A DNA stretch of 64,000 bases. It comes from Athripsodes cinereus. Taxonomy: Eukaryota > Arthropoda > Insecta > Trichoptera > Leptoceridae. Each line of letters starts with the position of its first letter. The stretch's first letter is position 1. The notes beneath the pieces are model-generated. The model worked only from the letters and a program-made list of their open reading frames with translations. It did not search any database and had not been told where the DNA came from. The stretch lies in NCBI GenBank assembly GCA_947579605.1, contig OX388318.1, forward strand, positions 6,448,001 through 6,512,000, read 5' to 3'. Of this stretch, positions 1-11,084 are shown piece after piece. Position numbers and translations under genes: made by a program.

Positions 1-459
1 TTAGTAACCCATTTCATTAGATTGGCTGTAAGAAATCGTTAGCTACACCACTAATGTCAACACAAGCGAGAAAACCTTAGAAAATATTTTAACGATGAAG
101 ACACGGGTAAGCATGCCCTTGTTAACTCACGAGCAAAAAAGTTTCATCACCTTTCATTATTTCTAATCGGAAACTTATTATAATAAACAAACACTTTTTG
201 CTGAAAACGCCATTAACGTGGAAATATTATTACTCACTTTTGTTTGAAAAGCTTTCAAGTCAACAGATTTAGCTTTAGTTAGTTGTGAGACTTGAGTAAA
301 CAGCACTCGAGTTGATATTAAAAAAGTTTTGTACGGGAAACGTTAAAAACTACCATACAATAAAAAATAACCCCGTAAAAAAGATACTGATGTTATTTGA
401 AAATGCAATGCATTCACGAGTCTATATTTAATCATTTAAAGTCTATTTATATATACCGT
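1..459. other. AT-rich stretch, nothing recognised
   Basis: No open frame with protein-like composition, RNA gene or clear repeat was seen on either strand. Confidence 0.5.
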
Positions 460-560
460 CACGGGATATTCCACTAGCGGGTGTCCTAAACTGCTTGTAA
501 TAAATATGCAAGTCGTCCTCACTGTCCCAATAAAATTAAAGATATTCAGAAGATTTTCAA
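460..560 (-). repeat. GTA-tailed SINE-like family, diverged fragment
   Basis: In reverse orientation this carries the family's tail landmarks: a GGACGACTTGCAT-like block, then a diverged form of the CACTTGTGGGATATGCCGTG block. It lacks the 5' half. Confidence 0.45.
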
Positions 561-1339
561 CGCCTTAAACGTGATCTTTTACGAATTCCTTATTTAAAAA
601 TGTAATATAAAAAACTATTAAAACCAGATGCTTTCCCCAAGACAATGAAGCAGTTATATGTAAAATGCTTAAAAAGCCAACAAATTTGATTTTCTACATA
701 AAAATAATTATTGCAAAAGTTTGTTAGTTAGAAATATATGAAAAAATATATTTTTTATATTGCGAGGAGAGATAAATTTATTATTTACCGCAGATATTTT
801 TGATGCAACTTCCAGAATTATTTTTATTATATTTCTACACAAAGCAGAAAATATACTTTGAAGTGCGAGGATTATTGTTCAAATTCCCAATTGGTCCAAT
901 TTTGTAAGGTTTGATTGAAATGGTCCAATAAATTAGTTGACACCTAGACAATATTATCAATACAACAGAGATAAAACAATCCGATTATAAATATGACATT
1001 TTGATAGGAGAAAAATGCAGCACAGCAGACTATATGACGTCACAGATTTTATTGAGCAAAATGATTGACAGTCAACAGACAAGGGATTGTTTTTGTATAG
1101 GCTCAATGAACCAATAGATTTTGAAAAATCTTGTGACCATAAAGTCGAAAACAATTAATACAGATATTTTACAAGTATTATTTTTCACATTTAATAATAA
1201 TGACTCAAATTCTTTTATAAAGTATTACAAAAAAAGAATAAAGATTTAGTAAAAACATTTCAATGGTCGGTGATAAATTTAATTATAATAATACGAATAT
1301 TGATCAGCTAAATTTAATTTCTTTATAACATAACGTATG
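561..1339. other. AT-rich stretch, nothing recognised
   Basis: Only short chance ORFs are present. The 65-codon minus frame near 957-1154 has no recognisable domain. Confidence 0.5.
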
Positions 1340-1545
1340 CACAATTTATCCAGATCGAGCTAGTCCCAAACTCAGATAAATTAATTTAGTGTTACAATGC
1401 ACCAAAAACACAAACATGTAACACTCAGACTCAGGACAAATTGAAAATAAACTATTTTTCTTTCTCTCGTAGCCAGGAATCGAAATCGCAATCTCGTGAC
1501 TCAAAGGCAAGAATGTTACCTCTACGCCACACCGCTCGTCAATGA
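1340..1545 (-). repeat. tRNA-derived SINE
   Basis: The reverse strand near 1545-1475 reads like a tRNA gene head. It has an A-box-like TGGCGTAGAGG and, about 45 bases on, a B-box-like GATTTCGATTCC. There is no matching acceptor stem, and a non-tRNA AT-rich body follows. That arrangement is typical of a tRNA-derived SINE rather than a functional tRNA. The body boundary is a guess. Confidence 0.5.
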
Positions 1546-1744
1546 ACATTTTTAATCAAATCATTTAAAAACGCAGTTAAGGTGTTTTGGAATAAAAATT
1601 GAGCAAACCAATATATGGGCAACAGACAAGCTGTTCCATAAATTTCAAATTATAAACAAAGTTTTAGGCTTAAATAGATCCATGCGCTGTATCCTTTCCT
1701 GACATTTTGAAATGTCTACCACCTGAAAATGATGATTGACAATA

Positions 1745-1989
1745 TTACCCCCTATTCTATATTGATTCAAACTAAAATAAGAACGTTCCAAAATTTCATA
1801 ATTAAGTTCACTTGAACTAACATTCGTATTCTGTACGAATGTTAGTTCAAGTGAACAAGTTGTATATACCTAATTCTAATTAGGAATAATTTAAGAGTTT
1901 ATAGAATACCAATGTAGAATAACTAAAATTGGAACGTTACTATTTTAGTTATTGCACACTAAAAATGAAATAGAATCAGGGGTATTGTA
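1745..1989. mobile_element. MITE with long imperfect terminal inverted repeats
   Basis: The left end (ATTACCCCCTATTCTA) and the reverse complement of the right end (CAATACCCCTGATTCTA) match. Both arms contain AACGTTCCAA further in. There is no coding capacity. A perfect 23-bp hairpin sits in its left half at 1806-1856. The superfamily is not clear. Confidence 0.6.
1806..1856. repeat. perfect 23-bp hairpin with 5-base loop
   Basis: Bases 1806-1828 are exactly complementary to 1834-1856 around a TTCTG loop. It lies inside the larger inverted-repeat element, so a MITE-internal palindrome is the simplest reading. A small-RNA precursor is possible but unsupported. Confidence 0.75.
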
Positions 1990-2452
1990 TCAAAACGTCG
2001 TGGTATACCCTCTGCCATTAGTCATGGTGACACAATATTTATATATATTTTCGCATTTTCCTAGAATTTTCACAGTTTTGGTCATCTACACAACATGATC
2101 ATGACAATAATAAGTACATATTGTGTACTTACCATCATTGTTAATGATAAAATTGGTGTTGATTCGATTAGTCAATTATTAATTAAGGTCATATCAATTA
2201 GTTATACTATTTCCTTCAGTATTTATCCTTAATGTATTCTAGAAGACTATTGTTCAATTTAATTTGTATTACGTAGGTCTGGGACAGTCTGGTAACTAAA
2301 GTCTCAGTTATAAGTATGATATAAATTTGCAAGTAGGTACAGCACCATAGAAAACAATTTTGAACATAGACGAAGATGCATCTGTCACACAGAATTCCAT
2401 ACAAAACCTAGAACCCTGACTCGTTTACAAAAGTGAGGTAAAAAATCTATGA

Positions 2453-2634
2453 TTTTTGACAGAACGGTTGGCGAAAGCGTGTGGTGTTTCCTACATTTTA
2501 TGGACTATTTCTCGCATTTTTATAAAAAAAAATCATTTTAACATTTATATAAACGTAACTGGACATTTTTTGAAGTTCTTGTCGACGTTTTTAGCGATTT
2601 ATCACACTTCTTTTCGCCAACCGCTCTGTCAAAA
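2453..2634. mobile_element. short MITE, ~180 bp
   Basis: TTTTGACAGAACGGTTGGCG at the left end is matched in inverted orientation at the right end (about 2612-2634) with one mismatch over about 23 bases. The interior is AT-rich and non-coding. The plus-strand open frame across it is spurious. No clear target duplication was identified. Confidence 0.65.
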
Positions 2635-2905
2635 GTGCCGAAAAATGGTACATCACTTTATTAAAATAAAAATACATACGAGTACTCCATCTAGGTATTA
2701 TATATAAAAATCTATGATCTGTCATAAGTCAAAAATAAAGAAAGATTCCTTACAAGTGTCAAATATATAAGCAGAGAAGGACTAGGATTCTCTCAAATGA
2801 GATCCTGGTTTCGAATCCTTCAGCAGCTGATCGACTGCTCCATTATAACAAACATAAACAACAAATTATTGTTCAATGTTAAAGTATTTGGAAAAAATTG
2901 GTAGA

Positions 2906-3200
2906 CTACTTGGTGGAAGTTCATATTAAATCGTTAAAAATAAAATGCTTCTATTTGGCACTTCCACAGTGACTTTTTATTTTATTTTTTTATATTTTTA
3001 TTTATTTTAAAAAATGCCCAACATACAAATGAAATTTTAGACAATATAATTATATAATAAAGATTCAACATAATTATTGTACTTAATCAGCCCATCTTTG
3101 ATTTCATGATCCTTTTTAACTGCCAGTACAAAACACAGAAAGAGAAAAAAAATAAAAACAAAACAAAATAAAAACGAAAGCTGGCTCGCGATCAATAAAC
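2906..3200 (+). repeat. repeat related to the 58.3 kb hammerhead-like element, interrupted
   Basis: It begins with CTTGGTGGAAGTTCATATTA, shared with 58315-58340, and continues to CTTCCACAGTGACTTT. The expected continuation, GAAAGCTGGCTCGC, appears only near 3176-3190, after about 190 bases of AT-rich DNA. The copy therefore looks split by an insertion or diverged in the middle. Confidence 0.4.
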
Positions 3201-3644
3201 TAACTATTTCATAATAATTTTGAGTAAAAGTTTATTTCAAACTTCACTGAATATTGCTAAAAGATATATATTTTCACACAACAATGAAAACACATATTTA
3301 CAATTCAATATGCAGACGGCGAATTAATCGCGATATCTTCTGTATAACTATTCATAGATGATGTAATATAGAATAATTTATTTTATAGATAGCTCATATA
3401 TTTTTATACAGATTGTATCATGTAACTGACAATAATGTATTGTAAACCTTAACATATGAATGGAAATAAGAGTAATAAATCCTTCATTACTCTTATCTTA
3501 ACATCTGCTCTAAATATTTCACTGAACATAGATTGATTTTATTCGTATGAATATGTACACATACATACAATTAATTGATACAAAACAAGTAATAGCACTA
3601 CTGTATATAATTTACACATGTTTTTTTCTATCTGGACCCCCTAG

Positions 3645-3785
3645 ACAAACCGTACTTGGCGATCGACTATAAACGAATTTTCGACTATAATCGCAATAAT
3701 AACGCATAATTCCACGGAACATTGTAGATAAATTGTCGTAAAGTTTGCTAGTAGTCGATCGCTACGTACCGTTTGTCAAGAGCCC
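3645..3785. mobile_element. palindromic MITE (CCCCTAGACAAACCG family), copy 1
   Basis: The left arm CCCCTAGACAAACCGTACTT, with GGCGATCGACTA after it, is matched in inverted orientation by the right arm ending GTACCGTTTGTCAAGAGCC. A second copy lies at 31938-32142. It is non-coding. Confidence 0.65.
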
Positions 3786-3984
3786 TTCTTGTCAAGTATT
3801 TTTTATAAATGAATACTTAGGTACCTAATTAAAATACTAATCAAATTTTTTTTATCTTACACATTTGCTGAAACTGAGAAATTCATAAATTTATCATAAA
3901 AGCCTCATTTTTGGAAAGATTATATTAAAAATTAAATTCAAAAACACTTTTTCATATCGCTATGAGAATTGTTTTAATTGTTAA

Positions 3985-4016
3985 AACGTTTTCGACTACA
4001 ATGTAGTCATCATCAG
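3985..4016 (-). ncRNA. hammerhead-ribozyme-like core
   Basis: The reverse strand from 4016 reads CTGATGA, one T, a perfect 7-bp stem (GACTACA/TGTAGTC), then GAAAACG. This matches the order CUGANGA, stem II, GAAA of a hammerhead core, with one bulged base. Penelope-like retroelements carry such motifs in their terminal repeats. Stems I and III and a cleavage site were not resolved, so activity is unproven. Confidence 0.35.
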
Positions 4017-4460
4017 TAACAATGCGTAAAAAAGAAACAGATTTCTAAGGCAGTCAACCGTCCACTTTTATTCTTGCAGATAGTCCACGTCTCACTACCA
4101 TATTAGCAGAATTCTTGTTAACGTGTAAGTCAATGTTCGGGGATTTAAATATTGTAGATATTTTGTTAGCAGTTCTTGTATAGTTAATCCTGTTTACGAT
4201 ACCATTGTAGCCATAACGAAACTTAAAATTTTGACATTTGTGAGGAAGAAGCAGGAATTATGCTAAATTATGTTTATGAGTAAGATATATGGATGACATG
4301 GGAATTGACATTCCTACAACATCCATGGGTGAGGGAGGGTGCAACCCTTAATGTGTGAGTAAGATATAACAATGTCAAATCTAAAACTTGGAACAGTATT
4401 TATTCCTGCTTTGTTAGTACGGTTGCTTATTAATAAAGCAACGTCTCTACATAACTAGGT

Positions 4461-4845
4461 TAGTAAAACGTTGCATGATAGAGTGAAGAATGATGATATT
4501 AGAAGAATGATTGGATGCAAGAAGAGTGTTGTGGATAGAATGCGCGTAAATAAATTGAGATGGTTTGGTCATGTGGAACGAATGGAAGAGGAAAGAATGA
4601 CAAAGAGGATAATATACTTGTCTAAAAGAAGGGATGTGAGGAAGCGCGGGCTTCCGAGAACTACGTGGATCAAATTCTAAAGGACAGCCGTGTGTCGAGT
4701 AAGAGAAATCAACGTGTGTGTATGAGATATCGTATGAATGTAGAAGAAGCGAAAGAAGTAGGTATGTAAAGACAGATCTGTATGGCGTTCCGTTCTCTCT
4801 GCCTACCCCACTTGGAATACGACGCGAGGGAATAGTATAGTATAG
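4461..4845 (+). pseudogene. non-LTR reverse transcriptase C-terminal fragment (TATAGTATAG-tailed LINE)
   Basis: The frame encodes the post-RT region of an RTE/CR1-type endonuclease-reverse transcriptase, including RMRVNKLRWFGHVERM and RKRGLPRTTW. A frame break near 4670 separates it from the downstream SKRNQRVCMR-like part. The copy ends with the LINE signature CTACCCCACTTGGAATACGACG and a TATAG tail. It is 5'-truncated and defective. Confidence 0.8.
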
Positions 4846-4849
4846 CTCA

Positions 4850-5540
4850 ATATAACTAGTAATGTCAAGAGTCTTGTACAATGTTCCATAGATAATATCT
4901 TAATTATTATCTTTTAGCGACATCTTAATGAAGAGTTGTATTGTACTCCCCCGCTGTTGAATCAAAGAGAGTTGATGTTTTTAATTAGAAGATCAATCAA
5001 TTAATTACATTACATGCTACAATAATAACAATGTTTGTTAATAATATCACTCATTGTCAACACACTGATGTTGTCAAAAAAGAAGAAAAGATACGAGTGA
5101 ATAAAGTGTTCTATCTCCTGGATCACTCGTAAAAGAGTGGATGATCTTTGAACATAGAATATAAAATATTTTATCTACATATGTCTTGGGTAGGTTTAAT
5201 TGGATTCGAATTAGTCGATTGATAGAACATTTCGATTATATCGTTTGTACTGCATTCGAAACATCGATAGGTTATTTACATTCGATAATTTTAAACAATC
5301 ATTCTGGTTTGGCTTTAAAAATAGACCATTTTAGAGACGCATTGACACAATATATATAATATTTGATCAAAATATGTATAGCAAGCGATAAACAAAAATA
5401 TGTATATGTCGCTTGTCCGAATTTAATAACATAAATTTATCATAGGAGTATATTATACACATATTGTGTTTTAATATACAAACCAATAGAATTATCCTCA
5501 AAGTACAAGCTCTGCTCGATTTTGAAGAAACGAATTGTAT
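4850..5540. other. AT-rich stretch, nothing recognised
   Basis: No supported gene. The sequence is unique-looking AT-rich DNA. Confidence 0.45.
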
Positions 5541-5829
5541 ATTCTTCTTCTTCTTCTTTTTCTTTTCGGCAAGGCACCCGACATCGAGTGAATTATGCCT
5601 ATATACTCACTGCTGTGAGTACAATGTCTTAACGTAGTGGGTATTCATTAGTACATAGCTACATAGTAACTGCCGTTTCAGTCGCCACGTGCGGCAAGTA
5701 CATCTCAAGGGCATTGGGATCAATGAACTCCCCGCCCGAGTAACCAATACATGCACACCGCTTGTGTGGCGACATCGTTGCAATCACAGGGCCGTTTTCA
5801 GGAATATATTTGATGTTAAACACATCGTA
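5541..5829 (-). pseudogene. unrecognised C-terminal coding fragment with LINE-like (GAA)n tail
   Basis: On the minus strand an open frame from 5829 to a TAG at 5661-5659 encodes 56 residues of normal-looking protein (for example ENGPVIATMSPHKRC and YLPHVATETAV). It is followed by a non-coding tail containing ACTCGATGTCGGGTGCCTT and ending in (GAA)n at about 5565-5541. The same tail motif occurs near 33375. A repeated 3' end plus a simple-repeat tail points to the end of a LINE, but I do not recognise the protein. The adjacent I-like LINE lies immediately 5' of it. Confidence 0.45.
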
Positions 5830-5968
5830 GTCTTACAAAAAAAAAAATCTTTGTCAAAATTTATTATTATCTTTATAATAATAATTTGTTTCAAAAACAT
5901 TTACTATAAAACAATTTGTCATTAGGTATAATTTATTATTGAAATTTATTCTTATTAAAATTAATAAT

Positions 5969-8900
5969 TTAGATGTTCTTATTAAATTTTTTAAGGTGAT
6001 TTATTAAGGCTAGGTTCACTTTATTACAATTTTGGGCCAAAAGAGAATGGACAGAAATGGGAAAATTAAAACCCAACTTCCTAATCGTCTGAGAAAATTC
6101 TTGATTAGGTAGGAGTGGGCAACCAAAGAAAACGTGGTCCAGAGTTTCCGTGTCCTCCCCGCATTCGCACATAGGGGAATCCAGAATATTGATTCTGGCC
6201 AAATGAGAGGCAATAACACAATGTCCTATCCTCATTCTACAGAGAAGCGAAATGTTTAATTTTGGCCATTTTGTTTCTTGAAACCAAGGTTGCGAGGGGA
6301 TTGAAGGCTGAATTCCTTTATAATGAGACCCAGATACAGACCCGATAAATGAATAATTCCACTTCTCATAAATTTTATCTCTTACAACACCCAGACAATC
6401 TCCTATAGGAAGTACAAATGCATTTGGCAATATACCACAAGAACATGCTTCCTTAGCCAGAATATCTACTTTCTCGTTTCCAGCAATACCCACATGAGAA
6501 GGGATCCAAGCAATCACCAACTCAATATTTTTACTTGATGCCTCGAACATCAATCTTAAAATATCGTGGATTATACAATTATTTGATGACAAACTACCCT
6601 TTCGCCCTAGAAGAGATACGAGGCTAAGGGAATCAGTAAAGACAATTGCCCGTGAAAGTAATCTTTCGACAATTACCCCTAACGCCTCTCTGAGAGCTAA
6701 ACATTCTGCTGTAAAAACAGATGCAGAAGATGGGAGTTGAAATTGAAGTTCGACTTGAAGAGAAGGAGAGTAAACAGCCGATCCACATTCATTTGTATGA
6801 GATTTAGACCCATCCGTAAAGAAGATCGTATGGGCAGGCCATTCACTATTCACTCTATGAAGGAAAAGGATATTCACGACCTGCGGGCTCAATGTAAAAA
6901 CTGATTTGTCCAAACCTATCGAATCAACAATATTGCATGCCTGCAATGAATAATTGAATGGAATAGAATGATGAGTTGAAGGTGTAAGGTGAATTGAAGA
7001 AGAGAAACTTTGGGTAACATACTCCCAAGAGGAGCACAAAAGAGGGTACTTTCTATGACGCCAATAAGGAGAATTTAAGCAAAGCTCCAACAATGTTTGT
7101 AATTTGAGGAGCAACATATGAGGACCCATGCTCAATCTCCTCAAAACGAATTTGTGAGATAGAAAAACTCGCCTTAGGCAAAGGGGCATCTCTACACACT
7201 CTGCCTGCAAGACAATTATTGGAGACGATCTCATGGCTCCCAGTATCAGTCTCAGGCATTTATTCTGAACTCTTTCTAGTTTTGCGCTTAAATAATTTGG
7301 AAGGGGATCCATTAGGAAGCATGCATAGTCGATGAGGCTTCGGATGAGGGATGAGTAAAGCATTCTCATAGTAGTCGGGTGGGCCCCCCACCAGACTCTA
7401 GAAACCGCTCTGAGGATGTTTATATTTTTTTCGCACTTGGCTATTATATTGTCAATATGAAGGTTCCAAGAGAGTTTTCTGTGCAAAGTGACCCCCAAAA
7501 ACTTTACTGATTCACAACTTGAAATAGTGGAATTGTTGCACTTTAAAGATATATTGGAGGGTTTATGTTTGTTTGAGAAAACAACGAGTTGGCTTTTGGA
7601 AGGTGAAAGAGTCATACCATTGGCACTAAACCATTCACCTAAGAGATTAAGGGATGCTTCAAGTTTCTCACCCGCAGTGAGCGTGGAACCAATAGAACAA
7701 TAGATAACGAAGTCATCTGCGTATTGTAGTATATTGACTTCAGGAGGCAGAGCGTTTCCAATGTCGTGAGTGTATAGATTAAAAAGAATTGGGCTAAGCG
7801 CCGATCCTTGTGGGAGTCCTTTATACACTTTTCTTTCGACAAGCCCATGGAAGGAGTTAATTAGCATACTCCTTTCGCACATTATGTTAAAAATAAGACA
7901 ACATAATGAATTGGGTAAGCCCGCAGATGACATTTTCTGAAACAATACAGGTAAGAGAACGCTATCATATGCCCCACAAATATCTAGGAAACAGGCCGCT
8001 AGATCACTCTTATTAGATCTTGCAATGTGTATATCAGTTACTAGAATACTCAAGTTATCCATACAAGATCTTCCCTTTCTAAATCCAAATTGAAAGGAGG
8101 GAAATGTACCAGAGTTTTCAAAAAAATATTCCAGTCTTTTTTTTAACATGCGTTCTAGGATCTTCAAAAAGCAACAAGACAATGCGATTGGGCGATATGA
8201 TGAAGGTAGAGAAGGGTTTTTTCCGGGCTTAAGGATTGGAACAATGGATTGCCTTTTCCAGGAAGAAGGAATGTTTCCACTCCTCAGTATTAAATTATAT
8301 AATTCCAATAGTTTTATTAAAAGAAGTTTAGGAGCATGTCGGAAAAAAGAGTATGGCATGAGATCAGGTCCGGGAGAAGAATCCCCTGCAGAGTGAACGG
8401 CGGAAGACAGTTCATCAAATGAGAAAGGAGATGAAAGTACATTAGATTGCTCCTGAGATGTAGGACTTCTTTGAAGTTCCAGCATTTCAGGTGCGTATGC
8501 TGGGGACAAGTTATCTATAAAGTTTTCAATCCATGGACCTATCTTGGTTTGTCTTTGGTTTGGGGAGAAAGAACCTCTAAATCGTCGAATGGATTCCCAC
8601 ACATCCGATGAAGGTGTGTCAGGGGATAAAGAAGTGCAAAAATCTTGCCAACCTTTTCTTTTCTTTTTCCTGAGAAATTTTTTGGTACGAGCTTGCACAT
8701 TCCGAACGAGTAAAAAGTTTTCCCAAGACATATTGTTTTTAAAAGATTTAATCACTGCCTTTCTTTGTTCGACTGCCTCCGAACATTCCTTGTCCCACCA
8801 AGGAGGGGATGTTTTGCGGGGCTTTCGATTAGAGGACATTGGTATAGAGGCTGTTGCAGCACGTAAAATCACATCATGGATTCCGTTCGCAAATTCGTCG

Positions 8901-9712
8901 ACCCCCTGATGCTCACCCTGCATACCAGCGACATCCAATAGAATGTGATTCTGAAATTCATCCCAATTAGCTTTCTTTGTAATAAATTTACTCCTAAATG
9001 GGCCATTTGAGGTGCTTTTGGAGGTTACTTTTAAATCAATGATTATGGGAAAGTGGTCACTGGAGAGCGGGTCCTCAAGGATTTCCCATGTTGACATAGG
9101 AGCAATGTCCGCAGTACAGATTGATATATCTACCGCACTTTGTCTCTGATTTGGATTTGAGAAGCGAGTGGGATCTCCACTATTAAGGATACAGAGATTA
9201 AAGTCATCTGTCCAGGTCAGAATAGCCTTTCCTGGAGAGTCCAGGGACTGGCTTCCCCAGGAGGGAGCATGAGCATTGAGATCTCCCAGGATCATGTAAG
9301 ATGGGGAAAGTTCTGAAATGATTTCAGACCAGAAGCTCCTGTCGAAATTAGTTCTGGGAGGAGCGTATACGGACACTACAGATATATTATTGATTTTCGC
9401 TGCCACCAACTGTATATTTGATGGAATATTCAGAGAAATCCTGTTGAACTCAAGAGAGTCCCTTACTAAAAGAGCTGCTCCTCCCCTACCATCCAAGCGA
9501 TCATCTCTAAAACAGGAATAACCTGGGAAAGATACAAACGAATCGTGCGAAAACCATGTCTCTGATAAAGCAGCTACATCAATGTTATGAGTTTTGAGCA
9601 AAAACAGAATGTCATCTCTGTTGGAAACTGCACTACGGCAGTTCCACTGAAGGATGGATAAATTAGAAAGCTTACTTTTCGAGATGCTGGTTATGTTCGT
9701 TGCGTTGGCCAT
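5969..9712 (-). CDS. LINE ORF2: endonuclease, reverse transcriptase and RNase H
   Basis: A 1247-residue polyprotein that nicks target DNA and primes reverse transcription from it. An APE-type endonuclease occupies roughly residues 18-226 (QWNCRS at 22-27, SETW at 50-53, GDLNAH at 143-148, SDH at 218-220). The RT runs about 480-760, with FLDICGAYD carrying D577, GLPQGSALSP, and the catalytic QYADD with D666/D667. RNase H is about 960-1090, with catalytic-type D967 (TDGS), E1003 (AEC), D1027 (TDS), H1073 and D1083. A C-terminal Cys/His segment (CECGEDTETLDH) ends the protein. The start ATG lies inside the 3' end of ORF1, so translation probably depends on reinitiation or coupling. All key residues are present. 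Confidence 0.95.
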   Translation of the reverse strand: MANATNITSISKSKLSNLSILQWNCRSAVSNRDDILFLLKTHNIDVAALSETWFSHDSFVSFPGYSCFRDDRLDGRGGAALLVRDSLEFNRISLNIPSNIQLVAAKINNISVVSVYAPPRTNFDRSFWSEIISELSPSYMILGDLNAHAPSWGSQSLDSPGKAILTWTDDFNLCILNSGDPTRFSNPNQRQSAVDISICTADIAPMSTWEILEDPLSSDHFPIIIDLKVTSKSTSNGPFRSKFITKKANWDEFQNHILLDVAGMQGEHQGVDEFANGIHDVILRAATASIPMSSNRKPRKTSPPWWDKECSEAVEQRKAVIKSFKNNMSWENFLLVRNVQARTKKFLRKKKRKGWQDFCTSLSPDTPSSDVWESIRRFRGSFSPNQRQTKIGPWIENFIDNLSPAYAPEMLELQRSPTSQEQSNVLSSPFSFDELSSAVHSAGDSSPGPDLMPYSFFRHAPKLLLIKLLELYNLILRSGNIPSSWKRQSIVPILKPGKNPSLPSSYRPIALSCCFLKILERMLKKRLEYFFENSGTFPSFQFGFRKGRSCMDNLSILVTDIHIARSNKSDLAACFLDICGAYDSVLLPVLFQKMSSAGLPNSLCCLIFNIMCERSMLINSFHGLVERKVYKGLPQGSALSPILFNLYTHDIGNALPPEVNILQYADDFVIYCSIGSTLTAGEKLEASLNLLGEWFSANGMTLSPSKSQLVVFSNKHKPSNISLKCNNSTISSCESVKFLGVTLHRKLSWNLHIDNIIAKCEKNINILRAVSRVWWGAHPTTMRMLYSSLIRSLIDYACFLMDPLPNYLSAKLERVQNKCLRLILGAMRSSPIIVLQAECVEMPLCLRRVFLSHKFVLRRLSMGPHMLLLKLQTLLELCLNSPYWRHRKYPLLCSSWEYVTQSFSSSIHLTPSTHHSIPFNYSLQACNIVDSIGLDKSVFTLSPQVVNILFLHRVNSEWPAHTIFFTDGSKSHTNECGSAVYSPSLQVELQFQLPSSASVFTAECLALREALGVIVERLLSRAIVFTDSLSLVSLLGRKGSLSSNNCIIHDILRLMFEASSKNIELVIAWIPSHVGIAGNEKVDILAKEACSCGILPNAFVLPIGDCLGVVRDKIYEKWNYSFIGSVSGSHYKGIQPSIPSQPWFQETKWPKLNISLLCRMRIGHCVIASHLARINILDSPMCECGEDTETLDHVFFGCPLLPNQEFSQTIRKLGFNFPISVHSLLAQNCNKVNLALINHLKKFNKNI

Positions 9713-11084
9713 TTTCGATGAGGAGTGCGTTTAGTGCAGGAATTAAGGAAGCAGCGTTTGGCGATGTCAAATTTTTTCGTGAAAGTATTTCAATAAGCAT
9801 TGTTAATAGTGAGTAAAGAAAATTATTGTTATCAAGTGTCAAAGTTTCTTTGAGATTTTCAACTACATCTTGGTCAGGTACGAGTACTCTTTGTGAAATT
9901 GCGCAACCATTAGAACTCTGAGAAGGAGATCCATTGGTATATGAGAGGAACGAATTGTGCTTTTCTTTGTCATACCCACCATTTGTTGATATTTTATGGG
10001 GCTTACCAACTACTGTTCTACTATGACGTGTGGAAAAATTTCGAGAGTTGGCAGATATTGTTGGGGGATCTGGAGGGGTAGCAAGAACTTCAGCGTATGA
10101 AGATTTAATTGAAGGGTGCAGTTTTGCTGCTTGAATATATGAAATATTAGAAACAGTCATAGAATTCTTTATAGCTCTTTGCCTGGAATATTCAGGACAC
10201 GAAGTACTTATCGCTTTGTGTGCTCCTTTACACTGAAAACATTTAATTTCTGCCGTCTTACACTCTTCTGAGGAGTGGTTATCCCCACAATTAAAACATT
10301 TTGGCGGCGAACGACATCCAGCTTTTGCGTGACCATACTTACAGCAATTAAAGCACTGAATTGTTGGGAAATTATATTTTTCAACATTGAAAGAGTTGTA
10401 GAGAATGTAAATATGGGATGGTAGAAATTGGCCTTCGAATGTTATTACTATACTCCTGGATGGTTTCCATTCGACAGAACCAGATGTTCTGTCTTTGTAA
10501 TTCAGTCGTCTTATTTTTATTACGTTTTCCACTTCTGGATTCGATTCAAGAATGGACGATATCAATTCGTCATTTGTGATATCTAGTGGGATACCTCTTA
10601 TTAAGCCCATTCTTGTGACGTTAAACGAGGGAATATATGCTCTAAAATTAGAGTTCGAAGATATAAATATATTTTTTATAAAAGTATTGGCCATAATTCC
10701 CGACGTGAACTCGAGAGAGATTTTAAATTTCCCTTCAGCTTTTAAAGAACCGTTTACGACGCCTTGAGTTTTTCTAGTATAAAGAAATTTACCGAACTGC
10801 AAGGGGGAAATAGATTTACCCTGTTCAGCATTTTGCACGAACACGATATAGGGCCCACATGATTTGTTTGAGTAAAAATACTCCCTGACGGGTGTATTAG
10901 AAGCAGAGTAAGAAGAAATAGGTGTAGCTGAGGTCTTATCAGTAGGTGCGAGATTAGCAAAATCAAAATCCATGTTAAGTGTATGGTCTGTTTCTAAGTT
11001 TTGATGTGTTCTCTTTCTCTTTGGATCGGGGGGATCCGGAGGAGGAGGAGCTGGTGGAAGAGTGTGAGGTGGATCGCCATCCAT
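9672..11084 (-). CDS. LINE ORF1: zinc-knuckle nucleic-acid-binding protein
   Basis: A 470-residue Gag-like protein expected to bind the element RNA and form the RNP. It starts with a proline-rich segment followed by a basic patch (PKRKR, residues 21-25). An RRM-like region lies at about 155-235. Three consecutive CCHC knuckles follow: C244-C247-H252-C257, C263-C266-H270-C275 and C282-C285-H289-C296. This layout is characteristic of I/Jockey-group ORF1 proteins. The C-terminal third is low complexity. Its stop codon lies 41 bases inside ORF2 in another frame. Confidence 0.9.
   Translation of the reverse strand: MDGDPPHTLPPAPPPPDPPDPKRKRTHQNLETDHTLNMDFDFANLAPTDKTSATPISSYSASNTPVREYFYSNKSCGPYIVFVQNAEQGKSISPLQFGKFLYTRKTQGVVNGSLKAEGKFKISLEFTSGIMANTFIKNIFISSNSNFRAYIPSFNVTRMGLIRGIPLDITNDELISSILESNPEVENVIKIRRLNYKDRTSGSVEWKPSRSIVITFEGQFLPSHIYILYNSFNVEKYNFPTIQCFNCCKYGHAKAGCRSPPKCFNCGDNHSSEECKTAEIKCFQCKGAHKAISTSCPEYSRQRAIKNSMTVSNISYIQAAKLHPSIKSSYAEVLATPPDPPTISANSRNFSTRHSRTVVGKPHKISTNGGYDKEKHNSFLSYTNGSPSQSSNGCAISQRVLVPDQDVVENLKETLTLDNNNFLYSLLTMLIEILSRKNLTSPNAASLIPALNALLIENGQRNEHNQHLEK

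Noticed and set aside
4447..4881. 144-codon minus-strand ORF
   Set aside because: It is antisense to a LINE RT fragment on the plus strand.
5541..5565. (GAA)n run as a CRISPR-like or regulatory repeat
   Set aside because: Simple repeat at a LINE 3' end; the genome is eukaryotic and no spacer arrays exist.
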